From Ricinus communis (taxonomy: Eukaryota; Streptophyta; Magnoliopsida; Malpighiales; Euphorbiaceae), in NCBI RefSeq assembly GCF_019578655.1, contig NC_063264.1, forward strand, positions 19,518,429 to 19,582,428: a stretch of DNA of 64,000 nt, read 5' to 3'. Each line of letters starts with the position of its first letter. The stretch's first letter is position 1. Shown here piece after piece: positions 47,748-59,513 of this stretch. Below the pieces are notes generated by a model, which was not told the origin of the DNA, searched no databases, and saw nothing but the letters and a program-made list of their open reading frames with translations. Made by a program: the position numbers and the translations under genes.

Positions 47748-49239
47748 TGATAAGCATCATACTACACATGTTTTCATGCCCGATTGTTTACATTTTTATG
47801 CATGATTTATCCCGTTTTATGCTAGAATCACCTGTCTTTTGTTTCCTTTCTTATTTCAGGTCATTTTCGAAGGACACCATCAATAATCGAGGGAAATACG
47901 TATGATTACGGACCAAAATCCATCAAATTGGGTGAGAACTAGCACCCCGAGGGTTGAGCAAGGCCTGGACTCTGGCCGTGCTGAATTACCAAGAGGCTAT
48001 CCCAAATTGTGCCATTTCAGCACGACTTCCGTAGCCACCACGACCTCCAGCACGGCCTGTGGTGGAACAGCACCGGCTTGGGCACGGCTTGGAAGGAGTC
48101 GGCCTGACAGACTCCACAGTTGACCTTGCTGGACTCGGCCATCTTGAATCATCCTGACTGGACTCCGTGTCTTTGAATCATCACGACTGGACTCAGGCCA
48201 TACTTTGAATCAACTATATAGGCAATTTTGAGTTCTTTTGGAGGGGACGATTTTTGGACTCAATTCCAAGACACACACTTAATCAATTGTTTCCTATACC
48301 TCAATTGTAGACCTTGAGAGATCAATTTCATCAATTGAAGGAGGGATTTCACTTGTTCCAACATCGAATTGAAGATCAAGACAAACTTTGGGAGCATTCA
48401 AGAGGCAACTAGGGTTTGAGATTTCGAATTTGCAATTTTAGGGTTTCTCATTCGACTTGAAAAGAAGGGTGTACATGCCTTTAATTTGTTTTTCCTTATT
48501 TTGTTCCCTAATTGCTTTAACCATGAACATGAGTAGCTAGATCTTTTGAATCCATTAGGGTTCACCTTTGTTGATGGATTATGCTTAATTGTTAGTTTTT
48601 ATAATTGTTATTCTTGCAATCTTCTTGCTATTCGGTGAATAAAAGTTTGATTCGGTTAATTTGAGACGTTGGATTAATTGTTTATTAGGTTGTTTCTTGA
48701 CATTGAGAAATGCTTGTTACAACTGGACATTGAATAGTAGGCGGTAGTTAACACTTAGAGATAAGGTTGATTTACTCACGGGATTAAGAACTAATAACTC
48801 TTAATAGTTTTAAATCATACTTAATGCTAATCTGTAGTAATCCGATAGGAAGAGATTCCATTAGGTTAGTGCAGGTTTAGGAATCCGGTAAGCTCGAGAG
48901 AGGCAGGGATTCAATTCAGGGATTTAGGCACGGGTAAGCAAGATCGGCAATCCATAAAATCCATCTTTAGAATTCCATCACTTAGGCTCCCTTTTGGGTG
49001 TGTTTCTCTCTTTGCAATTGTCTTTTGATTATCCATTGTTCTTCATTTACTTATTTGCACTCAAAACCATTAGCTGGTACGTTAGAACTTTCACACCCTA
49101 TTTCAGACTAGATAATATAGCAAACAGTAGTAACTCTAGGTTCACCCGATATCCAGGGATACGACCTTGATACTCACTAGTGCTAGGCTGCATCGGTAGG
49201 TTCACTGCCTTAGGTGTAGGTTGCATAAAGAGCCCATCA
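47748..49239 (+). mobile_element. TG...CA-ended insertion in the 3' LTR, 17-bp flanking repeat
   Basis: Begins TGATAAGCATC and ends AGAGCCCATCA. The flanks repeat CTAATCCTTAGACCTGA (47,730-47,746 and 49,240-49,256), present once at the matching place of the 5' LTR (near 44,086). The interior resembles 51,825-52,190 in its first third and, more distantly, 19,139-20,573. A 73-codon frame (47,902-48,123) over the GC-rich part is partly shared with 52,005-52,211, but no domain is recognised. Confidence 0.75.
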
Positions 49240-49854
49240 CTAATCCTTAGACCTGAGGTGATAGAGTTGTCTCATGAAAATGTAATTGGAATTTGCTTAT
49301 GCTTTAGGTATCCGTTCATACCTAGAATGAGTACTTGCAGATAGTAATTCCAGTTGCATATGCGTGGAGGCAGGCGTTCATCAACAAAGAGTCCATCGCC
49401 TTGAGTAGACAAGGAGAATATCCTATGCGATTCGATAACATCTTGACTAAAAGATCCTTGGCCGAGGTAATTATGATTAATGGAAGGACTTAATTACAAG
49501 GTAATCATCAATAAAGGATTCATGGATGATCATTGCGTTTATTATTAATTGAATAATTATAAAATGTTGCTAGACGTCACTTATAATTTATGGGAACGAT
49601 TGAGGGAGAATTATTTAATTGTTCTCTTAGTTGATTAAAGTATTTTAATTAATATTAAAGAGTTTAATATTAAATTTCCGTTGCCAATTAATAATGAATC
49701 TAGAAAGTCAGGCATGTTAAGATCAACTCAAGCACATCAATGGACTTGACTTGTACCTCAAGTAAGAAAACTAGCATCTTCCGAAGTTAAAGTCCGTTAA
49801 TGTCTAACTAATGATAATGTATAATATATAAGTTTTATATATTGAAGGAGCCTA

Positions 49855-50130
49855 ACACTTGTCATCACAAAAGGGTTTTAGGATGACACGTGTCATCATA
49901 AAAGGGTTTATGATGACATGTGCAGAGAAAGCATCTTGACACATGTCATCACAAAATGGTTTTATGATGACATGTATTAGGAAAGCAGCTTGACGCATGT
50001 CCTCACCAAAGGGGTTATATAATGACATCTGTTATGAAAGCAGCTTGACATGTGTCATCACCAAAAGGGTTTTATGATGACATGTGTCAATACTGCTTGA
50101 CACATGTCATCATAGAAGATTTTTATTAAT
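49855..50130. repeat. ~54-bp tandem repeat with ACATGTCATCA dyads (3' LTR)
   Basis: Same structure as 44,871-45,160, with units starting around 49,857, 49,938, 49,992, 50,047 and 50,098. Some CACGTG cores have become CATGTG, so the two LTRs have drifted apart. Confidence 0.78.
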
Positions 50131-50584
50131 AACATGTGTTTGTACAACCATGTTAAGGATTATGAATCATTAACTTTATAAAAGAGAGTTTCTTACTCCT
50201 ATCATCAAAAGGAAGAATACAGATAATTGACATACTTACTATCATAACAAGATTACTATAGTAGGAAACTTGAGAGCGGAGAAGGAGTTTTTCATCTTCA
50301 AGGATTGAATAGCTTTGCTTGATATTGGTTGTGTGAGATAATCTAGAGAATTTGCAACTAAATATCTCTATTTTGATTCTCTAACAGAAACATCACCAAC
50401 AATTAAGAATCGAATTCTGCTTTTCAAAGGTTGTAATCTTTTTCTTTGTGTTCTTCATGTTCATAAAACAAAAGTTATTTCCTTTTTCAACTTAAATCCT
50501 CAATTACAACTTGTAACCTTAATTTTCAAGAGATGTGAAATGTTTTAGAGCTTTCGTTACGCCACTGCATGTATTTTTCCAACA

Positions 50585-51824
50585 TTATACTGCTTTATCA
50601 TCAAGTTACACCCCAATGCCACCGGTCAAGCTTGTTAATTGCATTCCCATGATTCCTTAATGAAAATAAGGGGAAATTTGTGTCAGCGTACAAAATAGCA
50701 CTTCGGCTCCAGTTACTTCATTATATTCCTGCCAAACATCAAAACACGCTAATTCCTGCTTGGCTGAATCAAAAGCAACATGATTTCTCCCTTACGTGCG
50801 TGGATTTACGTCTCGTCCTACTTGATCATCAAGCTAAGCCCTAATGCCACCGGTCAAGCCTATTAATTGCGTTCCTATAATTCCTTACACCATTCCCAAT
50901 GTCATCAATAATACTCGTGCATAGAGGAACAAAGAACAATGGAGACCCAATGGTGCAAATTGTGAATTGGAATAATTGGGTACGCCTCCATTCATGTTGT
51001 TCCCACTTTCCTCCAAAAGATTTGTCCGCGATCATTTGGAGAATGACATCAATACTGAATCAACTAATTTTGTTTCTTCGCATTTGTCTAGGCATTGGTT
51101 CAATGCTTATAACTGCAGCTTCTATATGTTATTGCTCAACATTCTCATGTTTATGCTTGCCACATAAAATCAAACTATCACACTAGATAGAGATTAGAAA
51201 GAGACACACAAAAGAAATGAATAGAATAGGAACATAAGTAGCATCAGGAATCCAATAAGTAAAGAAATTACACATTCTTTATCTCTTCCATATGGCTAAG
51301 CATTAGGATCAAATCGAATTAATTTAAACATAAGAGTATACAAAGAACATAAAAGAAAGAAAAGACATGAACGATAAGTCTAGGTTTGGTAGTGCGAATT
51401 TTTATAAGTCTACAAAGCTCTTAAAAGAACCCATAATAAATGATATTCTCACTGCCTTGAAATATTCAGATGCATACGATTTTCATAGTGCGAACATTTC
51501 ATAAGAAGAAGAAACTACAAGCAGAATATGAATAAATAAACAAGAATCGGAGAGGAGTTGACTGGTCAACAACTATTGTAGTCCCAAAATTTTATGAGCC
51601 ATCTTAACAAAAACAAGGAGAAACTCGTGTAGGCCTACCTAATAACACTCTCACCCAAATTACTTCATTGTATACATCCCAAACATCGAAGCACATGCAT
51701 TTTTGCTTGGATTAATCGAAAAACATGATTTATTCATATTTAGCTTCTAGGCTTTTCTTCTTACAGAATGAGGGATTTAGAAATATGAAAACCGCATAGA
51801 ACCGAACATTTGAGGCTAGTGAGC
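50585..51824. repeat. R1 matrix repeat after the copia-type element
   Basis: Plus-oriented R1 from CTGCTTTATCATCAAG to about 51,725, then a short minus-oriented piece (TTAGCTTCTAGG...GAGGCTAGTGAGC) up to 51,824. The abrupt switch at 51,725 is another inversion-type breakpoint. Confidence 0.75.
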
Positions 51825-52200
51825 TGATATGCATTATTTTATACATGTTTATATGCCTGATTACTTTCATTTTTGTGCATAGTTATCTTGTTTTATGCTA
51901 GAATCACCTGTGTTTTGGTTCCTTTCATGTTTCAGGTGATCATTGATGGACATTATCAGTAGTCGAGGAAGATACATATAAATACATACCAAAATCCATT
52001 AAAATTGAGCAAGGGCTACCATTTCAAGGTTGAGCACGGCTTGGACTCTGGCCGTGCTGAACCATCAACATTTAACCCTCAAGAGTGTCCTTTTGGCACA
52101 ATTTCTGAGGCTACCACGACCTCCATTACAGCCCGTGGTGGCTCAGCACTAGCGAGGGCACGACTAGGAAGAAGACCTAATTTATGGGACTCAGAGGTCC
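51825..52200 (+). mobile_element. 5' fragment of the family inserted at 47,748
   Basis: From TGATATGCATT it follows 47,748-48,110 block by block, including GGTTGAGCA, CTCTGGCCGTGCTGA and CCACGACCTCCA. It breaks off just where the inverted LTR-like element at 52,202 starts. Confidence 0.78.
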
Positions 52201-52201
52201 A

Positions 52202-53625
52202 TGATGGTTAATATCTATGCAGCTACAATCTAAGGCATTGTACCTATCGATGCAGTCTAGCATTAACGGCAAGTATCAAGGTCGTATTCCTCAAGGAAGT
52301 GTAAGCCTAGAGTTACTCCTTTGTTCTCTGTTATATTAGTCTAAAATGAATGATGAATAATTCCTAAATTATCTAATAGCTACTCTAATTGTTCTCTAAC
52401 TACGGGTACTAGGGAAGGATTAATTCAAGTTAAGGAATAACCCCTTGGGAATTCTTGTCTCTAGGGAATGGAAACTAAAGATGGAATTGATTGATTGAAT
52501 TCAATTTCCATGGGAAAATCTCTATGCAATTAATGCCTTTCTCAAGGACATTAACATCTTAACTTAGATTAATTAGGTTGAAATCTCTTCCTAACTCTAG
52601 TTATCCAAATTAGCATTATGTACCATTTAACACTATTAAGAGTTGTTAATTCTCAATCCGGTAGGACGAACACCCTATCTCTAGGCGAATTCAATTATAG
52701 GTTGCAAAGGACAATCCAAACCTAAACGTCTTTCTCAAGAACATTTAAATTCCAATAATCATTCAACAAGATATGAAGAACAAATCAATAAGCACTTCCA
52801 TTGCAAACCAATATTGAAAATCAATAATATCAATTCAAAAGTTAAGTATAAAAATCCCTAGATAAAGAACCCCAATGGGTTAGCAAGTTTAGCTAATCAT
52901 GTTCATTATCAAAACCCATAAGAATTCAATTACAAAAATGAGTAAAGGTAGAGAAATCCGAATACACCCTTGGATGAGAGTAAACAGCTCCAATTCCTCT
53001 TGCCCAATCTTGAATGGATTCTTGTTGCTCTTGCTCAAATTGAAACCAATCAATGAACCTCGGCCAATCTACAATCTTTAAAGGGAATCCAATTGAAACC
53101 TTGCTCTAAGTCCCCTTTTTCCTTGGTTCTAGCTCAGAAAACCCTTAGAGAGAGAAAGAAATGAGTTTGGGACGTCCTAACTCTTCTTCGATCGCCTTTT
53201 CCTCTTTTCTTTCTTTTAATTAATTCGTCCAGCTGCCGCGAATATGGCCATATTGATGCCCATGCTGGGAACACGGCCTGGTATTGATGCCCGTGTTGGG
53301 AACACGGCCTGATGTTGATGCCCGTGTTACTCTCTATGGTCGTGCTCCTTAACGTATCTTTTTCCTGTTGTCAAATGCACCCAACACGGCCAGTGTTAAA
53401 ACCAACATGGCCGTGTTCCGCTTCCTCATGCGCAAACTTGACTTGTTTTGGCAACTTTGACGTCCAATTCTGCTCCAATTCTTCCCTTTATCACTCTTTG
53501 GCTTCTTTTGGACCTAATGCACACAAACAGGCGCATAGGGTGTGTATTGGGACCAATTCACATCCAAACGTACAAAAAATCAGCCTTAGAAACCCCATTT
53601 AGATGTGTGTATTCTACGCACATCA
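52202..53625 (-). mobile_element. Solo-LTR-like element, inverted copy of 19,139-20,573
   Basis: The reverse complement matches 19,139-20,573 across its length, for example TACGCACATCA at the right end and the TGCAGTCTAGCATTAACGGC block near 52,250. It interrupts the PMD gene copy 3: the right flank AGTCCCTTTATCTCCTAT continues the same sequence as the inverse of 24,008-24,028. A 5-bp duplication is not clear on the left because other repeat sequence is joined there. Confidence 0.78.
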
Positions 53626-54560
53626 AGTCCCTTTATCTCCTATACTCTCCAAGTTCTAGACGGCGGACCTTGCCGGAAAGGAGCTAGCGAAGTGCCTGAA
53701 TGGGTACGACGAGCTCGAAGACTTCACCATCTGATCGCAGCTGACGAATTACACCTCGTTCATCCTGCAGTTTCTGGGGACTTTACCTTTTCGTGACGAT
53801 GCCATTGTTCAGGATATTCTCATATTCACTTTGAGTTCCCTCTTTCTTTTATCGTGTACTATTATTTTATTCATTTATTTACATCTTGTCCTCCAGCCTC
53901 TTGTTGCTCTTGAGCCAATTGAGGGATAGTCCTTTAGACGCTACAAGCCTTCTTACATTGCAGGCTCATCTATTAGTGTGACTTTCGAGGCTTCTTCTAC
54001 GGACGTATCTGATGTGGTCCTGGGGATTTTCTCATTCCCCCTTAATCTGATAGTCTTATATTGTAGCCCACTCATTATGGTGAAGCACCGGCTCACCATG
54101 GATCAGTATTTCCCTCTAGAGTTCATTCTGAGCACTTGCACCCATGTAAGCTTATTCTTTGCTTCTATATTTCTACCTCTTGGTTTTTCTAAAAGGGTTA
54201 GTGACATATATACAAATATAGGTTTAGAGAGATCAGTTCGAACACATATGTTGACTGGTCAGGTTTGCAAGGAGATAGTTCTTCCTCCTTGGCGAGGACT
54301 AGCAAATAAGAATCATAATTTATGAAATGCAGAATGTATGCATGTATGCATGAAAATGCTAACTAATTCTCTTTTTTGGGTTTCCATCATAGGGACCACG
54401 AGGGACTACAGGGGCAGCTAGACGATCGATAGCATCAGCTTGATGCTCAGCAAAGTTAGATTGATACACTGACCCTCCAGCTATCGGCCTTATAGACCTA
54501 AGGGATGGATGCTGAATCGGATGACGAGATAGATAGTTCGGCAGGGAACTTCAGCTTTTG
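53626..54560 (+). pseudogene. PMD gene, copy 3, 5'-truncated
   Basis: The exon order is as in copies 1 and 2. A frame around 53,668-53,790 has GKELAKCLNGYDELEDFTI, a stop, then LTNYTSFILQFLGTLPF. The next exon (about 53,965-54,147) ends LPLEFILSTCTH-like residues before GTAAGC. The next (54,236-54,300) has the FEH...RR...FFLLGEDW segment after TCAG. The last exon carries a Gln-rich heptad-like stretch and the acidic end AESDDEIDSSAGNFSF before a stop at 54,558-54,560. The PMD core exons are missing because of the LTR-like insertion at 52,202. Confidence 0.65.
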
Positions 54561-54939
54561 ATTTTCCTTTGCTTGTACTTTTCTTTTGATTGTAAAACTT
54601 AAGACCTTGTGTAGAGTTTCATTTTCATAAAATGTGGATTTTGAGTTGCCCTTATTTTACTCATTTCTTTTTATTTATGTATTTGTGTGAGCTTACATGC
54701 GTCAAAAATCAAGTAAACACCTAAAAACTACCTAAAACAGGTTAGAAGTCCCATTGGGAGGCCATATGGCCAAATCTCTTCTCTTCTTTTTTGCCTTAAC
54801 TTTTGCCTAAGCCACCCTTTTGGATTTGTAACTTAGCAGACTCTATTTTTTGCCTAAACCGCTCTTTTAGGTTTTCAACTTAACTTTCTCTTTTTTCATT
54901 TCTTTTTTCTTCCTTTTTTTCTTTTCTTCTTTTTGCAGA

Positions 54940-55070
54940 TTTGGCTATAAGAGAAGCTTCATACTTTACCCAATACAAGAGGACTCAAGAATTAGCTTCT
55001 CTATCTAAGGATGCAGATGCAAATACAAAGAAAAAATTATGCTTATTTTCAGATCTCATATATTTTCCTT
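54940..55070 (+). pseudogene. Terminal exon-like piece next to PMD copy 3
   Basis: After a 100-base pyrimidine-rich tract ending TTTTTGCAG, the frame reads DLAIREASYFTQYKRTQELA and ends in a stop after FSDLIYFP. The counterpart at 23,160-23,032 (minus) is nearly the same. Whether it belongs to the PMD gene or is a separate gene is unclear. Confidence 0.45.
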
Positions 55071-55139
55071 AGAACTTTTAATTTTGCTTTTCTTTCAATT
55101 AGTGTGAAAAGTGGTAAACATACATATATACATTTAATA

Positions 55140-55640
55140 CCAATTCTAAATAATTTTATTCATTAAATAAAAGCCTAGATTGGTACATTTTGATTTCTCA
55201 TGATATAACTCCTGTCATTAGCTAATCTTTTCAGATTCTCTAGTTGATTATTTTCTCTCTTTTGCCCTGACTTTTGGTTGACCAGCCTTTTCAGGTTTTT
55301 TGGTCAGCAGGCTATTTTTTCTAATATTCTTTATTTTTTATTTTTTTTATATATGGTATTCCTTGAGATGATCTATGTTGATTGGCTCTAAATAGTGGGA
55401 ACTTTATGAAAAATATACAATTTAGTCCCTGAACTTGCGAAATTCATTATTTTGACCTTCAAACTTCATTTGTCTTAATAATTAACTCCATATTTAAAAA
55501 AGCTGATCTTGGTTGGAGTAACCTTAATCTTAACCTTGAATTCGCCTGTCCTTCGTCTCTCGAGACCCGAGAAGGCGGTAACTTTCATGATAGGATTTGT
55601 CGTAATTTCCTCAATATCTAAATCTAGAAAATTGCCCCCT
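55140..55640 (-). mobile_element. Tat pol end joined directly to Tat LTR start
   Basis: On the minus strand the first ~250 bases of the Tat LTR (55,640 to about 55,385, matching 12,669-12,925) pass at GAGCCAATCAAC without a gap into the pol end (matching 22,706-22,990). A short shared word, GAGC[C/T]AATC, is present in both parents at the joint. This is an internal deletion product. Confidence 0.7.
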
Positions 55641-58273
55641 GTTTGTCGAAATTTATAAGCATGCAATGCGTTTAAATAAATTGAGAAAAATCATAAATAT
55701 CAAGGATACGGTGAAAGGATATTTTTATGAGCTGTAGAAGTTAAGCTCGAACTTTGATTATTGATTTAATTTGAGGACCATGCTAGTTTGAATTTTTTAA
55801 GACTTCGCCTACTTAGGTTGAAGACTTCACCTGCTTAGGTTAAGGACTTTGCCTGCTATTCAAGAACCATGTCTGTTAACATAGGAACCATACCTGTTGA
55901 CTTCATGATTGTAGAGACTTTCCTCTAACTATTTTCTATTTCAAGGAATAATTTACCACTTCCGATCAATTTGGTAATTTTTCACTTTCGGGTGCTTATG
56001 GTTAGAATTTCCTGCCTCGGGGTGTGATCTGATTTGTTTTTATGTCTTTTGGAAGCTATAGTGGTACTTAGCCTATTAAGGGACTAAAGTATAATTTTGA
56101 TAGGTCAAGGACCAAATCTGTAATTTCTTCCAAAAACTTTCACCTTAGGACACCAACTAGCCTTCTATATGTCTTCTCGGGACTTGTATAATACCCTCCT
56201 TTTTTGGAAATTATTAAATTCAATTGATTCTCTTCGAAATCTTTATTCTAACATCTCCCTTTTGGCATATACAGAAACCCTCCCTATTCGGTAAAAGTAA
56301 AAAGGAAGCAAATAAAGAAAAATAAGTAATGAAGGAGAAAAAAACAAGAGGTCAAGTAAAGAGGATCAAGAAAGAAACTCAATAATGCAAGAGATTAAGA
56401 CAAAGATAATATTTTTATTAATAATATAAATCAATAAATTATGCAGGAAAATGTGAAGATGTTTATTAATAAAATCCCAAAAGAAATAAAATAAAGTGAA
56501 AAGACGAAGTAGAATGTTTTGTTAAAAAATTAATTTTTATCACTTTCTTCTTCCTCTATTGGAGCCTTTCCTTTGAAACAAGTTGCACCACTAGTGATAG
56601 AGGTGGTTTCAAGTTCGTTCCATGTTCTTCAATACCTTTTCCTAAAAGCTAAGAGAAGAACCTCTAACCTCAGGAGTTGAGAGTATAGGTTCACTAGGAG
56701 TCCTATAATCCTTCTTTCACCTTCTCCTATCATCCATATACTTACCAATTAGAAGAAATAATTCCCCATCTATTTCCCATTTTAGGCTCAAATAGATCAT
56801 CCTAGCATGTATAAGGAAGGGTAGTCTTGAGGATATTAAAGTAATTGGTGAAGTAAGGTAGATTTTATTAAGAGGAGTGATAAGACTGAGGTGTTTGGAT
56901 ATTTTGATGATGTGAGACGAGACAAAAATAACACCGTTTCAAGAGTTTCCAAGATAAAAGAGGTGATTAAGAAAGAATTTAGAGGTTAGGATCCTCTCAC
57001 CCTGAATCATTACTAAGAGGAATACAAGGTCTTTTTTAGGAACCTTTTAATCCTATTAACTTAAGCATGAATATTAGAAGCAACCATTCTATGTACTACC
57101 CAATAAGAGAGAAATTTAAGGCCTTTCAAGATAGAGTCTTTTGTATGGGTTTGTTTAGTGTAGATTCATCTCTAATATCAAGAAGGAGAAAAGGTTAAAT
57201 CAACCATATATTCTATGATTCTTAAGGGACCCTTTTCTTGAAATCCAAATATAAAAGAAAATCAAGTTTTAAAAAAACTATATTTCTCTCAAAATATCCT
57301 AAAATTTATCCCATAGTAGTAATCTCTATCACCATTTTTATTGATAAGCAAGGTAGAGAGAATTTCTTGGTCAGGTTGGCATAGCCCTCATCTAACACTT
57401 AGGGTAGAAGAAATTATCTTAAGCCTAGATTCTCTATGAGGGATATTATCTCTTGTTCAATGCCTAAATTTTGAGAGCTTCTTCATCAAAGGGTTTTTAT
57501 GGCATGAATCTTTTTTCTTGCTGTTGTTAGGAACTTGATCCTTCCCTCATCTTATGTTTTCTTAGAGGTATTATGATGGATGAGGAAGAGTGAAGTAGAG
57601 GAAGCTTAAAGATAGGAAGAATAAGAACGTTTTTGAGATAAATGAAGTAAAATTGATCAAAAGTGACAAATACCTTCAAAATGTGTCTTATACAGACTTT
57701 AGGGGTGCCAAAAAGGTAAAAATGGCTAGTTTCACATTAAACATGTTGTTTGAAGACTATGTAACACTCAAAAAATAAAATAAAATAAATTCTATGTGAT
57801 TTAGTATTATATGGCATAATGAGAAGGGAGAAGTCATATGCATAAAAGAGTAACACTTAATCCTCAAAATAGACAATAAAAGAACATATAACTATATAGA
57901 TAAGCAAATAATCACAATAACAATTCATGTATCATAGGAGTTAAATCATATAGGAGAACAAACTTCAATCAAGAGACCTAAGAATGAAATAAGGTGCATT
58001 AACTAATTTTGAGAACATAATTAGCCTAAAGGTACTTCCATCAAGCATCCTTAATTCTCTTCTAATGAAATCTAATCTCTCAGTGAGCGCGACTTTCCAA
58101 TGCTTATTGCTTTATGCACTAATAAAAGAAAGGCAAAATAAAATTTAAAGCAAAATCTTTGAGATCTAAAAATATAAGCATTTTCACTTTTTTCTCTTTC
58201 CACTAGCCTTCTTGGACTCAATAGCTAGCTCTCTAGTCCTCTTAACCCTTGTACATCTAGGTATCGTGGAGGT
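55641..58273 (-). mobile_element. Tat 3' region, inverted, with a 1.6-kb private insertion
   Basis: The inverse of 55,641-56,256 and of 57,902-58,273 matches 11,926-12,668. Between them 56,257-57,901 has no counterpart in the 12-kb copy. The matching part ends with the Lys-rich tail of gene B and the flank ACACC/TCCACGATACC, which corresponds to the flank of the solo LTR at 11,921. Confidence 0.62.
56257..57901. other. Unidentified 1.6-kb insertion
   Basis: Absent from the paralogous site at 12,296 where the surrounding bases are contiguous. It is AT-rich with no long frame. A TGTAACACTC-like block near 57,760 resembles an LTR start but I see no partner. Ends carry no clear inverted repeats or target duplication beyond TA. 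Confidence 0.5.
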
Positions 58274-59460
58274 GTTGTCACGACTCGATTTGTAGGCCCG
58301 TGACCGGCGTTAGAGAATGGATAGTAATAAGGCCACCGAAACCCGTAGCAAGCCTGACTAATTACTAACTCAATCAATGTAGAATTTTATCCATTATAAC
58401 ACTATTTCATAACTAATTTTCAACCATCCAAATACTATATATTTAATTCAGTTTGTCAGCACAATTAGGCAATACCTCCTCGGTTGGTTTAACATGCCAA
58501 AACAAAATAATAAGTTTTAGAATCACTATTGCGGAGACTCTAGAATTCTAATAATCAAACATATAAATAAAATTAGTTAAATTAAACCCGAAGATGAAGG
58601 AAGTCGAGTTGCCAAAGGAGAAGAACTACAGGCAACCTAACAGACACTAGAAAAATAAAATTTGAGACTGTCAGTCTCGACAATGAGTTAAAATTATATA
58701 ATCTAAAAATAAATACAACCATCTAAATAAGATATTTATTTAATCATATAATTAAATATTATATCATATTAAAATGCGTGTAATGCCATGATTCAGAAAA
58801 ATATAATTTAAATATTATGAGATGAGTACCTCAGCAAAATCCTAACCTTAATACTAGCAGCTTTTCGACTCTCTTACTCCAATAGGACTGGTGCTCAGCG
58901 AGCGAAGCTAAAACAGGGTTATTAAATCTAATCTGGTCACTTGATTCCCAATAAAGCCAACGCCAAAGAGCAACGCTCGACGAGGGACCTTTAATCCAGC
59001 AATCAAATTCTCACAGCCAAAGGAATTGAACTCGAGTAAGGCAAGTCTCAAAAATATTCTTCTACTACCTGCCTTTGATTAATACCGGTACGTACACAGT
59101 CTTGATATAACCCATTAGGTGGCATGTTCTGCTGCCTCCTCATCTCGTATCAATATGCAATTATAGTATCGATATTGCAAAATATGGTATATAAATATGA
59201 AGCAACTTAACTATTATTCAATGGCTTATTAAATAACATTGAATAACACATAATTTACAGTCGTAAATATAATTATCTAAATAAATTATAAATAAATAAT
59301 TAATTCCATAAACGATTATTTAGAGGAACAATAAATAACTAGTCTAAGAGTTATAAATCAATCAATTGGATAAATAATAAATAAATAATTTAAATATACA
59401 AATCATTTTATTAAATATAGAATAAGAATTAATAGAAATTTCCAATAATATCCATCATGA

Positions 59461-59463
<3 letters not shown>
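58274..59463 (-). mobile_element. Solo LTR, inverted copy, cut by pararetroviral DNA
   Basis: Reverse complement of the 3' part of the LTR at 10,085-11,920, plus about 600 bases (58,640-59,290) that are missing there but present in the 4.9-kb copy. It starts at TGTCACGACTCG and the outer flank ACACC[T]CCAC matches ACACTTCCAC at 11,921, so the LTR and its surroundings were duplicated together. Sequence identity stops at the TA tract. The other LTR end should lie beyond the window. Confidence 0.8.

Positions 59464-59509
<46 letters not shown>
59464..59509. repeat. (AT)23 microsatellite at the viral junction
   Basis: 46 bases of pure AT dinucleotide, bordered on the left by the solo LTR and on the right by viral leader sequence. 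Plant endogenous pararetroviruses have often been found inside TA-dinucleotide tracts. Confidence 0.92.

Positions 59510-59513
<4 letters not shown>

Larger units (their letters stand above)
47258..50584 (+). mobile_element. Copia-type 3' LTR, interrupted by an insertion
   Basis: Starts TGTTAAATG and ends TTTTTCCAACA. Without the insertion at 47,748-49,239 it is about 1.82 kb. Relative to the 5' LTR it lacks about 120 bases near 49,488. Flanks of the whole element are R1 in minus orientation on the left and plus on the right and share no 5-bp repeat, so the locus was rearranged after insertion. Confidence 0.82.

Noticed and set aside
52202..53625. Perfect 5-bp target duplication around the inverted LTR-like element
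   Set aside because: GTCC is present on both sides but shifted by one base, and the left flank is another repeat, so no duplication can be claimed.
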